A DNA stretch of 64,000 bases from NCBI RefSeq assembly GCF_025917315.1, contig NZ_CP080627.1, forward strand, positions 1,736,001 to 1,800,000. Direction: 5' to 3'. Position 1 is the first letter of the stretch, and each line of letters opens with the position of its first letter. Shown in pieces: positions 44,278 through 53,095 of this stretch. A program made the position numbers and the translations under genes. The stretch comes from Halomonas qaidamensis (lineage in GTDB: Bacteria; Pseudomonadota; Gammaproteobacteria; Pseudomonadales; Halomonadaceae). Under the pieces are notes generated by a model, which worked only from the letters and a program-made list of their open reading frames with translations, was not told the origin of the DNA and ran no database searches.

Positions 44278-45408
44278 ATGCACACAACACGTATCGCTAT
44301 TGTCGGCGGTGGGTTAGCAGGTCTTTACGCCGCTTACCTGTTAGAGCAGCAGGGAATTAGTGACTTTGTATTGTTAGAAGGGCGTGACGAGCTAGGTGGT
44401 CGTATTGCATCAGTAACGCCAGAAGGCAAGTCGGCGCCAGGACAACAACCTGAGGCATTTGATATGGGGCCTTCGTGGTTTTGGCCAGGCTTTCAGCATG
44501 CTCTTGGTGCATTGGTGGAGTCTCTGGGTATCGTTTCTTTTGCCCAGTTTGAAACGGGGGATATGTTGGTTGAACGTACGCTTAATGGAACCCCAGTTCG
44601 CATGCAGGGGTTTGTGAATACGCCGCCTTCAATGCGTTTAAAAGGTGGCATGAGCGTGTTAATTGAAGCTTTGCGCCAGCGTGTCGATTCTCAGAGGATA
44701 GTGACAGGTCAAACGGTTGAGCGTTTGTCGTTCAATGGTGAGGCAGTTGAACTATTAAGTGAAGATAAAGGTGGGCTTATACAACGCTATTACGCAGATC
44801 ATGTTCTTCTGGCGGTACCGCCAAGACTTGCTGAGCAACGTATTACGTTCTCGCCAGCGTTACCAGTAAGTCTTGCCCATCAATGGCGGCACACAGCAAC
44901 ATGGATGGCCCCACACGCTAAATATGTCGCTCTTTTCCCAACACCTTTCTGGCGTGAACGTGGTCTTTCTGGCGAGGCACGTAGTTTGATTGGCCCATTA
45001 GGTGAAATACACGATGCGTCTGATCCCAGTGGTCATGGGGCGCTCTTTGGCTTTTTTAGCGTGCCTGCAAGCGCGAGAAAAAAGAGTAGAGAAAACGTCT
45101 TGCGGCAACGCTGCCGTGATCAATTGATCAGGGTATTTGGCCCGCAGGCAGGTACGCCTGTTATCGATATTATTAAGGATTGGGCTGTAGAGCCGTTAAC
45201 GGCGACAGCCTCAGATTGCCACCTCGGTGAGCATAGTACGCCGCCGCCCGCGAGCGCTTTAGAAGGGCCTTGGCAGCATCGTTTAATAGGCATTGGTAGT
45301 GAATGGGGGCAGCAGTACCCTGGCTATTTAGCAGGCGCTATTGAAGCAGCAGAGCGTGGCGTAAGCGGTCTGCTAGCGTCAAGTCAGCTCTTCAGTGCCG
45401 ATCGTTAG
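44278..45408 (+). CDS. FAD-dependent amine oxidase-like protein
   Basis: A 376-aa flavoprotein with the Rossmann dinucleotide motif IAIVGGGLAGLYAAYLLE (5-22), the second FAD contact LEGRDELGGRI, and the C-terminal motif YPGYLAGAIEAAERG typical of monoamine oxidases. The substrate is unknown. GAGGTGA stands six bases before the ATG. It is divergent from the amidase; a shared role in nitrogen compound use is possible but not shown. Confidence 0.85.
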   Translation: MHTTRIAIVGGGLAGLYAAYLLEQQGISDFVLLEGRDELGGRIASVTPEGKSAPGQQPEAFDMGPSWFWPGFQHALGALVESLGIVSFAQFETGDMLVERTLNGTPVRMQGFVNTPPSMRLKGGMSVLIEALRQRVDSQRIVTGQTVERLSFNGEAVELLSEDKGGLIQRYYADHVLLAVPPRLAEQRITFSPALPVSLAHQWRHTATWMAPHAKYVALFPTPFWRERGLSGEARSLIGPLGEIHDASDPSGHGALFGFFSVPASARKKSRENVLRQRCRDQLIRVFGPQAGTPVIDIIKDWAVEPLTATASDCHLGEHSTPPPASALEGPWQHRLIGIGSEWGQQYPGYLAGAIEAAERGVSGLLASSQLFSADR

Positions 45409-45526
45409 TGGATCGACCCTAAAGTTTAAGCACTTTCACACTGTAGTGTTTGGATGCGGGATAGCCAGAACCGTCTAATCGTTCATTAGCATTCTCAATC
45501 ACATCCCGGCAGGTTGGGCTTGGCTC

Positions 45527-45889
45527 TCAGCCTAATGTGTTCAGTTTTTTGATCAGCTCTTCTACATGGCCACTCAGCATCAGCTTTTGCACAGGGTTCA
45601 TATTCACGTTCAACGACGGTAACGCTTCGCTGACGAGCAATGGTTTGCCAGCGGTATGTAGCATTACGCCGAGCATCGCCTCACGTAGCTGAGGGTCATG
45701 TGGGTCGCGTAGCAGTAGTAAGTCAGTCAGCAGTCCTGTTACCTGAACGGCATGTCTGACCCAATCCGGTTCTCCTCTTAGAAACGCTAGGGCATACAGA
45801 AAGGCTTTGCGATCCTGTGCGATTAGATAGCGAAGCGTATCGACGCAATCGTATAAAATCTCGCTAGGAAACACGTTGCGGTTTTTCAT
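45527..45889 (-). CDS. Hypothetical helical protein, 120 aa
   Basis: A soluble, mostly helical protein (DTLRYLIAQDRKAFLYALAF, then TGLLTDLLLLRDPHD), with no recognised domain. The ribosome binding site is weak. It is convergent with the amine oxidase gene. Confidence 0.6.
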   Translation of the reverse strand: MKNRNVFPSEILYDCVDTLRYLIAQDRKAFLYALAFLRGEPDWVRHAVQVTGLLTDLLLLRDPHDPQLREAMLGVMLHTAGKPLLVSEALPSLNVNMNPVQKLMLSGHVEELIKKLNTLG

Positions 45890-46254
45890 TCGTGTGCTGT
45901 AGCAGCGAGCGAATTATATTGGCTGAAGAATTCTGGTGCTGGGCGGGGGGAGAATTTGAAATACCTGCCTATGTGAGTCGTTTTTATTTGCCCAGGTCAA
46001 GGCACTGTTTTTAGTTGTTATAAGTGCAAACTCTACACATTAATTAGCAGTGTCATCAATTTAATCAGTGTTTTTTGCTATTAAATTGCCTCGAAATAAG
46101 ATGAATATAAGATTATTTAGCTACTTATTAGGCTAGCACTCAGAAGAACGGCCCGCCAGCACCGCTGCTTTTAGATAATGAATTCGCTAAAGGCGGAGTA
46201 CTATAAAAGCAGTAACCAAGAGCAGCAAACGGCTTTTATTGCCGTCGGTCTTGG
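45890..46254. other. Gap with an extended cruciform at its right end
   Basis: About 365 bases without a gene. At 46213-46257, TAACCAAGA and TCTTGGTTA (9 bp) enclose a second stem ACGGC (46229-46233) / GCCGT (46241-46245). The outer arm includes the stop codon of the lipoprotein gene, so this is probably its terminator region. The left part is AT-rich and may hold the promoter of the 120-aa gene. Confidence 0.5.
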
Positions 46255-47433
46255 TTAATAGCCAGTCATTTCTAAGTAGCCTACACCAATCTGTTGTTGG
46301 GTGGACGTGTTGCGCACCACTACATCACCTTCCCAATAGGGCACGGTGGTGGGCATCCAGCGATTGGGGTGCCGCGCTTCTATGGTGAGTTCAAGATTGG
46401 CGTCGGGGAGCGTTAACTGCCATTGGGTGGGAATGTCTCTTTCTGCTACACGTTCAGTGGCAAGAGGTAAGAGCATAACGCTGTCTGGCCCGATCAGTTC
46501 TGTCTGGCCATCTGCGTTAAACAGGTGTGCAAAGCGATAGTCCGAGCCATTTTCGCCACCGCCGCGCAACCGGTAAGCCATCAGCTTGCGGCCATCATCC
46601 AGGTGCAGGGAAAACCAATCCCAGCCCGTTTGTTCGGCGTTGAGTAGCTGGCTGCTCCATTCCCTGTCTAACCAACCGCTGCCTTGCACGTGCCGGGATT
46701 CACCATTTAGGGTGACGCTTCCTTCAATGTGTAAAAACGGCTGGCTGTAGTAGTGAGAACCCTGGCCCTGAACTGTTTTGGCGTTAAACCCGTTTTCACC
46801 ATGCCACACCAAAGGGCCTTCCGCGCTAAGTGTGAGATCGTAGCCAAACCGTTCGTTTCCGTGACCACTATAAGCGCTTAGAGTAAAACGTTCGAAGTTA
46901 GCCTCTAACGGGCTTCTAAAGAACCAATCATCAATCCACGCATGAAAAGGAGTAGCCACCACACCCGCTTGCCCCCGTTGCTGAACAAGTTTGGAAGACG
47001 ATTCACCACTGTGGCTACGGGCAAAGCGCTCGGCAGCAACATGGGTTGCGTGCTGAGAGATGCCCATATGAGCCATCCAAACTTGATCGGTGGCCCAGGG
47101 GGCAGGAGTCGGGCGTTGCTGTGGTGGCATAAGGGCCTGCCGGAACAGGGTCCATTGAAGGCCTAGCGGTTCACCTTGGCTATCTTCAAGGTTAGCTGTG
47201 AGATACCACCATTCAATGCGGTAGTCTGGATGGGGGCCGTGATCATGTGGAAACACCAAAGACACGGAAGCATCTGCTTGAGCAAATCCTTGTGCCTGCG
47301 CGCCCAGGCCCGCAAAGCCGTTGTGTGATGGCTGTTGAGTCTGTGTGCTTTCAGTGGACGGCGCGTCACTGCAGGATGCAAGCCCAAGGCCGATAGCGAT
47401 AGCTGCGAATGCGTTAACCCAACCGTAGATCAT
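46255..47433 (-). CDS. AttH-like lipoprotein (lipocalin/carotenoid hydratase-like fold)
   Basis: The 392-aa protein has a lipoprotein signal with lipobox LASC (Cys21). The mature part has FPHDHGPHPDYRIEWWYLTANL and the SGWLDREWSSQLL phrase of AttH/CrtC-like proteins. It overlaps the permease gene by 4 bases (ATGA) and forms an operon with it and the ATPase, as in the att-type ABC systems. It likely works in the periplasm in lipid or small-molecule export; the substrate is unknown. Confidence 0.85.
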   Translation of the reverse strand: MIYGWVNAFAAIAIGLGLASCSDAPSTESTQTQQPSHNGFAGLGAQAQGFAQADASVSLVFPHDHGPHPDYRIEWWYLTANLEDSQGEPLGLQWTLFRQALMPPQQRPTPAPWATDQVWMAHMGISQHATHVAAERFARSHSGESSSKLVQQRGQAGVVATPFHAWIDDWFFRSPLEANFERFTLSAYSGHGNERFGYDLTLSAEGPLVWHGENGFNAKTVQGQGSHYYSQPFLHIEGSVTLNGESRHVQGSGWLDREWSSQLLNAEQTGWDWFSLHLDDGRKLMAYRLRGGGENGSDYRFAHLFNADGQTELIGPDSVMLLPLATERVAERDIPTQWQLTLPDANLELTIEARHPNRWMPTTVPYWEGDVVVRNTSTQQQIGVGYLEMTGY

Positions 47434-49940
47434 TGGGCACCTTCGTTAAGCAACGCACGAGGCGATGTTCGCCAAAGCTGCAGGGCCGGTAACGCCGCAG
47501 CGACAAGGGCAACGCTAAATGCGGTAAACAGCATGACCAGTATATCCAGGGGAAATAGCTGAAGTGGTAGCCGCCAGCCAAAAGCGGCGACATTAATTAC
47601 GGCCACCAGGAGCCAGGTGATTGAGATGCCAAGCGGTACAGCCAGTAAGCCAGTAAGTAACGCCAGCCCACCCAACTGAACCAGTGGCAGCAGCGCAAGG
47701 GTGGCACGCGGTACGCCTAGCGCCCACAGTGTAGCAAGTTGCCGCTGTCGATGTTGCGCTTGGGCCAGTAGTGTTGCCAGAAGTGCGAGTGCAGCCACAG
47801 CCAGCGTTAAGCCATTCAATGCCCGGGTGATGCTGAAGGTACGCTCAAAAATTTGTGTGGCTACCTTCTTCACCTCATGTTGGTTTATTAAGGCATCAGG
47901 TGAAAGGTCAAATGTCGTGATTAACGCTTGGCGAAATGTATCTGCATCGGCCTCATCATGTAATGCGATGCCTGTTGATGCTAGTTCGCCTTCAAAGCGC
48001 TGTGTAAGCGTATCAACAGTAACCAATAGCTGCTGCTGTGGGTTACCGTAATCAGGGTAAATGGCCGCTACCGTCAACCATTCAGCGCCTTGTAGTGTTT
48101 CAAGAAGAACGCTGTCGCCAGGTTGAAGTTTTCGGGCTACCGCCATTTGTTCATTGATGAATACGCTTTGATTGTTCAGGGCTTCCCAAGCTTGCGGTGC
48201 CCCATTAAGTGTCTTTAGCAACGGCCACTGGGAGGTTAGTGTTGGCACCGTGCTGATACCAAAAAGGGCAAGGGACCCAAGCGATGCCATTTGGGTCGAG
48301 ATGTTTTCGTGAGACGAAGAATTAATAGCCAGCAACTCAGTGTTACCGCGCGCGGTAGGTAAGGTTTCCAGCACCTCTGGCTGTGAGATTAGCCACTCAT
48401 TGAGAGTAATGAGCGTTGCTGGTGTTGCATTGATGTATAGCGGTGCTACTAATCGCTGGTCTAGCCATTCTAAAAACGTTAGCCGGAAACCTCCTACCAT
48501 ACTGCTAACGCCCAAATTAGTTGCCAATGCAATGAATAAGGCCATCATCGCGAGGGATAAACGGGGCAGCTGTTGTTGCATATCCGCAGTTGCCCATTGA
48601 CCCAGCGGGTAGCGCTGCAATCGCCGTTGCAACAACCGTAGTAAGGTATTGAGAGCTGGTGGTAGACACAGTGCACAGCTGAAAAGTAACGCAGCGACTA
48701 AGCTGAAACTGACCACTAACCCCTCGCCGGCTGGAAGCATCTTCAACCAAGCGGCTAACCCTAACGTTAACACTCCGGCTAATCCGCCCGCTTGCAGCAT
48801 GCGCACTAGCTGGCGCTGATAGCTGTATCGCCAGGCGTAAGACTGCCCAAGGGCCAAGACTTGTAGCTTGGAAGCACGCCACAGCACGCCACTACCTGCT
48901 AATAGCAAACCACCCAAAGTGACGGCTACACTGCCAAGCCAATAATGCCAGGGCAGTGCTAGCGAGTGCTGAACGTCAGTCTGATACAGCGAGGTAAGTG
49001 TGCTGGCCACATCAGGTAGCAGCTTGCCGGCCAGCCATAGGCCGCTGATGAGTCCAAGCACAGCGCCAACCAGACCAAAGATCAGTAGCTCTATAAGAAT
49101 GGCGAGAGTGATTGTTTTGCCGGGCACGCCGATGGCTCGCAGTGTGCGTAGAGTCGCCATACGCTGTTCCATAGCTAGCCCTAAGGCGGCTTGGACAATA
49201 AACATCCCAACCACCAGCGAAAGCAGTGCTAGTGCCGTCAAGTTGAGATGAAAGCTATCAGTGAGCTGTTCAGGCGAAGCAAGATTGGCCGCGCGAGTAA
49301 GGCGATAGCCTTCTGGCGGCTGAGTCAATGCTCCTGCTGCGGTGACCAAACTGAGTGTGGACTGATCGCCAAAAAGTGCAGATACAGCGGCGATATCCAT
49401 TACCAGTGTGTTAGGGGGAAGGTCGTTGCGGAGTGCTAACGGTGGTAGCCGCTGATTACCAATAGCAGGGGTAGCGCCGGTAGCCTGTTGACGGTTTAGT
49501 TTGAAGACTTCTAACGTATCTGGAGCGAGCTGAGTTTGCCAAGGTGGCGATAAAAACTGGGTCAGTGAACCGCCGTTTCCATTGGCACGGTTGCTTTCAT
49601 TTGAAGAGGGTAGTGTTAATGGGTCGATGCCAAGTACCGTCACCTGAGTATTTCTTATTGTCAGTGAGCTCTCCAGTAGCGGTGATACGGGGAGACCTGC
49701 GTGACGGAGTGATAAGTAGTCATCGATGCTAAGGGCGTTGCCATCGCGACGGGTAAGCTGGTCGGTTTCTACGCTCAGCAGCGCGTTAGAACGGGCATAG
49801 CTCTCTTTGGCGGTGGCGTTAATGGCTTGCACGCTACTCCAAAGGGCACTGGCAACCCAAAGGCCTACCAACAGCATAGCAAGCTGGCCAGGGTGACGTC
49901 GGTAATGAGCCAACAGAGTCATTAACACCCGCAGTATCAT
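47430..49940 (-). CDS. FtsX-family ABC transporter permease (large, fused)
   Basis: An 836-aa permease with about ten membrane helices in two FtsX-type units (MacB-like), each with a large periplasmic region (about 45-230 and 480-680). It looks like a fusion of the two permeases that are separate in other att-type systems. It overlaps the ATPase stop and the lipoprotein start by 4 bases each. It belongs to the mechanotransmission class, which moves lipids or peptides across the cell envelope. Confidence 0.87.
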   Translation of the reverse strand: MILRVLMTLLAHYRRHPGQLAMLLVGLWVASALWSSVQAINATAKESYARSNALLSVETDQLTRRDGNALSIDDYLSLRHAGLPVSPLLESSLTIRNTQVTVLGIDPLTLPSSNESNRANGNGGSLTQFLSPPWQTQLAPDTLEVFKLNRQQATGATPAIGNQRLPPLALRNDLPPNTLVMDIAAVSALFGDQSTLSLVTAAGALTQPPEGYRLTRAANLASPEQLTDSFHLNLTALALLSLVVGMFIVQAALGLAMEQRMATLRTLRAIGVPGKTITLAILIELLIFGLVGAVLGLISGLWLAGKLLPDVASTLTSLYQTDVQHSLALPWHYWLGSVAVTLGGLLLAGSGVLWRASKLQVLALGQSYAWRYSYQRQLVRMLQAGGLAGVLTLGLAAWLKMLPAGEGLVVSFSLVAALLFSCALCLPPALNTLLRLLQRRLQRYPLGQWATADMQQQLPRLSLAMMALFIALATNLGVSSMVGGFRLTFLEWLDQRLVAPLYINATPATLITLNEWLISQPEVLETLPTARGNTELLAINSSSHENISTQMASLGSLALFGISTVPTLTSQWPLLKTLNGAPQAWEALNNQSVFINEQMAVARKLQPGDSVLLETLQGAEWLTVAAIYPDYGNPQQQLLVTVDTLTQRFEGELASTGIALHDEADADTFRQALITTFDLSPDALINQHEVKKVATQIFERTFSITRALNGLTLAVAALALLATLLAQAQHRQRQLATLWALGVPRATLALLPLVQLGGLALLTGLLAVPLGISITWLLVAVINVAAFGWRLPLQLFPLDILVMLFTAFSVALVAAALPALQLWRTSPRALLNEGAQ

Positions 49941-50614
49941 TGCCTTGTTTCCTTCAGCTGACCTAAGTGAAGGCGAAACGTGCGGTTCAATGGGGCCGCT
50001 ACCCGTGCGCTATGGGTAACCATCAGCAGTGCGCATTGAGTCTCTTTGACCAAATCCAGCAATAAAGTTAGCACGGTATCGGCACTTTGTTCGTCAAGGT
50101 TACCGGTCGGTTCGTCGGCAAGTAATAAGGCTGGGCGTACTGCTAGGGCACGGCCAATTGCTAAACGTTGTTGCTGGCCGCCTGATAGCTGCTCGGGGTA
50201 GTGCTCTTCACGACCAGAAAGCCCTAGCCGATCAAGCAAATACGCACTCCATTCAGCATTTTCAGTGCGTGCAAGCCGAGCTTGCAGCGAGAGGTTATCG
50301 ATGACGTTGAGACTTGGCACAAGGTGAAATTGCTGAAAAATAAGCCCCAATTGCTGGCGGCGCAGTCTCGCTCGGGCTGGTTCGTTGAGCGATGACAAAG
50401 CTTGCCCAGCGATAGCGACCTCTCCCTGATTAGGCATTTCTAGTCCTGCAGCGATGTGTAGCAAGGTAGATTTACCACTGCCCGACTCGCCCATCAACGC
50501 AAGGCTTTCTCCTTGGGAAAGGGTGAGATTTATCTCGTTGAGCACGTGTAGTGAGCCTTGCGGAGTGCTGAAGGTTTTGCTTATCTGATGCAGGGCTAAC
50601 AGGGGGGGTAACAT
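49937..50614 (-). CDS. ABC transporter ATP-binding protein (LolD/MacB type)
   Basis: A 225-aa ATPase with Walker [12 protein letters not shown] (41-51), signature [14 protein letters not shown], and Walker [13 protein letters not shown], the pattern of the LolD/MacB/FtsE group. GGGAGAT precedes ATG 50614. It is the first gene of a three-gene operon with tight ATGA overlaps. Confidence 0.93.
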   Translation of the reverse strand: MLPPLLALHQISKTFSTPQGSLHVLNEINLTLSQGESLALMGESGSGKSTLLHIAAGLEMPNQGEVAIAGQALSSLNEPARARLRRQQLGLIFQQFHLVPSLNVIDNLSLQARLARTENAEWSAYLLDRLGLSGREEHYPEQLSGGQQQRLAIGRALAVRPALLLADEPTGNLDEQSADTVLTLLLDLVKETQCALLMVTHSARVAAPLNRTFRLHLGQLKETRQ

Positions 50615-50783
50615 AAGTATCTCCCAGCATTAATGCTCACTATCTTGGTGATTATTACTATACCAACTTGTTGATTGCTTGTACGAATCTTGTAGTTGAT
50701 TTTGTTTTTGTATATTTATTTTTTAACTATAGTGATTGTCTGTTCTAGATGTTTAGGAAAACAATCTCTCTTGAGGGTGTGCC

Positions 50784-51953
50784 ATGCCGATCTATACCAG
50801 CATTGAAGATCTTCGTCGCCATTATGTTCGCCGTACGCCAAAAATGTTCTACGACTATGCCGAGTCGGGTAGCTGGACAGAACAAACCTTTCGCGAAAAT
50901 ACCAGCGACTTCCAGCATATTCATTTGAAACAGCGCGTGGCGGTCGATATGTCAGGGCGCTCTACCCGAAGTTCTATGATTGGCGAAGATGTTGCAATGC
51001 CGGTTGCGCTGGCGCCAGTGGGACTAACGGGAATGCAGTCGGCGGATGGTGAAATTAAAACAGCGCGCGCCGCTGAAAAATTCGGTGTGCCGTTTACACT
51101 TTCGACCATGTCGATTTGTTCGATTGAGGATGTTGCAGAACACACCACGCAACCTTTCTGGTTCCAAGTGTATACCTTAAAAGACGATGACTTTATGCGT
51201 CGCTTGTTTGAGCGCGCAAAAGCGGCTAACTGTTCTGCTGTGGTGGTCACTGTCGATTTGCAAGTCCTGGGGCAACGCCACAAAGATCTTAAAAATGGGT
51301 TATCTGCACCGCCTAAATTGACTGCAAAATCAATCGCTAATATGGCGACGAAAATTCCTTGGGGGTTGGAGATGTTGAAAACCAAACGTCGATCGTTTGG
51401 TAATATTGTTGGGCATGCAAAAGGTGTTACCGACCCTTCTTCATTATCAGCATGGACAGCAGAGGCATTTGATGTATCGCTAGACTGGAAGCGGATTGCT
51501 CAATTTAAAGAGTGGTGGGGTGGCAAGTTGATTGTGAAGGGGATTATGACCCCGGAAGATGCGCGCTGCGCCGTAGAAATTGGTGCCGATGCCATTATTG
51601 TTTCTAATCATGGTGGTCGTCAGCTGGATGGCGCAATGAGTTCAATTCGTATGCTGCCAAGTATTATGGACGAGGTAGGCAATGAGATTGAAGTGCATCT
51701 CGATTCTGGTATTCGTTCAGGCCAGGATGTACTCAAAGCATTGGCGCTGGGTGCCAAGGGGACCTACATTGGACGCGCTTTCACCTATGGTTTAGGGGCT
51801 GCTGGCGAAGAGGGGGTGACCAAGGCGCTCCAGATTATTCATAAAGAGCTTGATACCACTATGGCGCTGTGCGGTGAAACAGACGTCAGCCGTTTAGGCC
51901 CTCATAACCTTTATGTGCCGAATGGCTTTGCTGACCCTACCGTCAAGCTTTAA
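50784..51953 (+). CDS. lldD: FMN-dependent alpha-hydroxyacid dehydrogenase (L-lactate dehydrogenase-like)
   Basis: A 389-aa TIM-barrel flavoprotein. The active-site segment SNHGGRQLDGA contains the catalytic His, and APVGLTGMQ and FWFQVYTLKD are family hallmarks. The N-terminus MFYDYAESGSW is typical of LldD. LldD oxidises L-lactate to pyruvate and feeds electrons to quinones; a glycolate or mandelate relative cannot be excluded. It has no lactate permease beside it. A bidirectional terminator follows. Confidence 0.9.
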   Translation: MPIYTSIEDLRRHYVRRTPKMFYDYAESGSWTEQTFRENTSDFQHIHLKQRVAVDMSGRSTRSSMIGEDVAMPVALAPVGLTGMQSADGEIKTARAAEKFGVPFTLSTMSICSIEDVAEHTTQPFWFQVYTLKDDDFMRRLFERAKAANCSAVVVTVDLQVLGQRHKDLKNGLSAPPKLTAKSIANMATKIPWGLEMLKTKRRSFGNIVGHAKGVTDPSSLSAWTAEAFDVSLDWKRIAQFKEWWGGKLIVKGIMTPEDARCAVEIGADAIIVSNHGGRQLDGAMSSIRMLPSIMDEVGNEIEVHLDSGIRSGQDVLKALALGAKGTYIGRAFTYGLGAAGEEGVTKALQIIHKELDTTMALCGETDVSRLGPHNLYVPNGFADPTVKL

Positions 51954-52027
51954 GCCTCCTTCATTTAGGCCTGTTTTATTGCTGATACATTTAGCTTAAT
52001 TGATATATTCGCTTTCGATGTTGTATC

Positions 52028-52058
52028 AAAAAGGGGTGCCATGTAGGCACCCCTTTTT
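52028..52058. terminator. Strong bidirectional terminator between lldD and cydB
   Basis: AAAAAGGGGTGCC (52028-52040) and GGCACCCCTTTTT (52046-52058), a perfect 13-bp stem with a 5-base loop and T runs on both strands, between convergent genes. Confidence 0.92.
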
Positions 52059-52096
52059 ATCGTGAAAAAGCAGTCAATAGGCTAAATAGTGACGCT

Positions 52097-53095
52097 TCAG
52101 TGATATCCTTCGCCTACTTTTACCTTGCCACGGAACACCCAGTAGGTCCAAGCGGTGTATGCCAGCACAATAGGGATAACAAACAGCACGCCGACTAATA
52201 AAAATAGCTGTGACTCAGGTGCCGATGCGGCATCCCAAATCGTATAGTTAGGCGGTACGATAACCGGCCATTTGCTAGCGATTAGGCCCAGGTAGGTAAA
52301 GATAAATAGGCCCAGCGTTGCGACAAAAGGTAAACCTTCCTGCTGGCGTTTTACTGCGCGATAAAGAGCTCCAGCGCACACCATTGCAAGAATCGGGAAG
52401 AACCAAATTAAGTGAATCTGGTTCATCCAGCGGTCGCGCACTTCGGGGCTAACCAGTGGTGTCCATAAGCTAACAATACCGAATACTACCAGTACTGCTA
52501 AAAGCAGTTTTGGTGTAATACGATAAGCCCACTGTTGGACATGACCTTCAGACTTCAAGATTAGCCAAGTAGAGCCAAGCAGCGCATAGCCTGCCATTAG
52601 TCCAAGCCCTGTCAGTATAGTGAAAGGTGTCAGCCAATCCAGTGCACCACCGACATAGCGGAAATCTTCAACAGCAAATCCTTGAATATAAGCACCAACT
52701 ACTGCGCCTTGTGCGAAGGTGGCTATGGCAGAGCCCCAACAGAAAGCACGGTTCCACCAGCGGCGATTTTTCTTAGACTTGAAACGAAACTCAAACGAGA
52801 TCCCGCGAAAAATTAACCCAGCTAACATCAGAAAAACACCGATATAGAGCGCGGGTAAAAACACAGAATAAACCAGGGGAAACGCGCCAAGTAGACCCGC
52901 TCCGCCCAACACCAGCCACGTCTCATTGCCATCCCACACAGGGGCAACAGAGTTCATCATGACATCACGTGACTCTTCATCAGGTGCGAAGGGAAACAAA
53001 ATGCCTAACCCTAGATCAAAGCCATCCATTAAGACGTACATAATGACGCCGAAACCAATGATGGCAGCCCAAATGAGCGAAAGATCAATACTCAT
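52097..53095 (-). CDS. cydB: Cytochrome bd-type quinol oxidase subunit II
   Basis: The 332-aa protein has about eight membrane helices. Its start MSIDLSLIWAAIIGFGVIMY, then DGFDLGLG and VWDGNETWLV, are hallmarks of CydB. It pairs with CydA upstream (4-base overlap). The length is in the CydB/CioB range. No cydX gene is seen after it; the terminator at 52028-52058 follows within 40 bases. Confidence 0.95.
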   Translation of the reverse strand: MSIDLSLIWAAIIGFGVIMYVLMDGFDLGLGILFPFAPDEESRDVMMNSVAPVWDGNETWLVLGGAGLLGAFPLVYSVFLPALYIGVFLMLAGLIFRGISFEFRFKSKKNRRWWNRAFCWGSAIATFAQGAVVGAYIQGFAVEDFRYVGGALDWLTPFTILTGLGLMAGYALLGSTWLILKSEGHVQQWAYRITPKLLLAVLVVFGIVSLWTPLVSPEVRDRWMNQIHLIWFFPILAMVCAGALYRAVKRQQEGLPFVATLGLFIFTYLGLIASKWPVIVPPNYTIWDAASAPESQLFLLVGVLFVIPIVLAYTAWTYWVFRGKVKVGEGYH

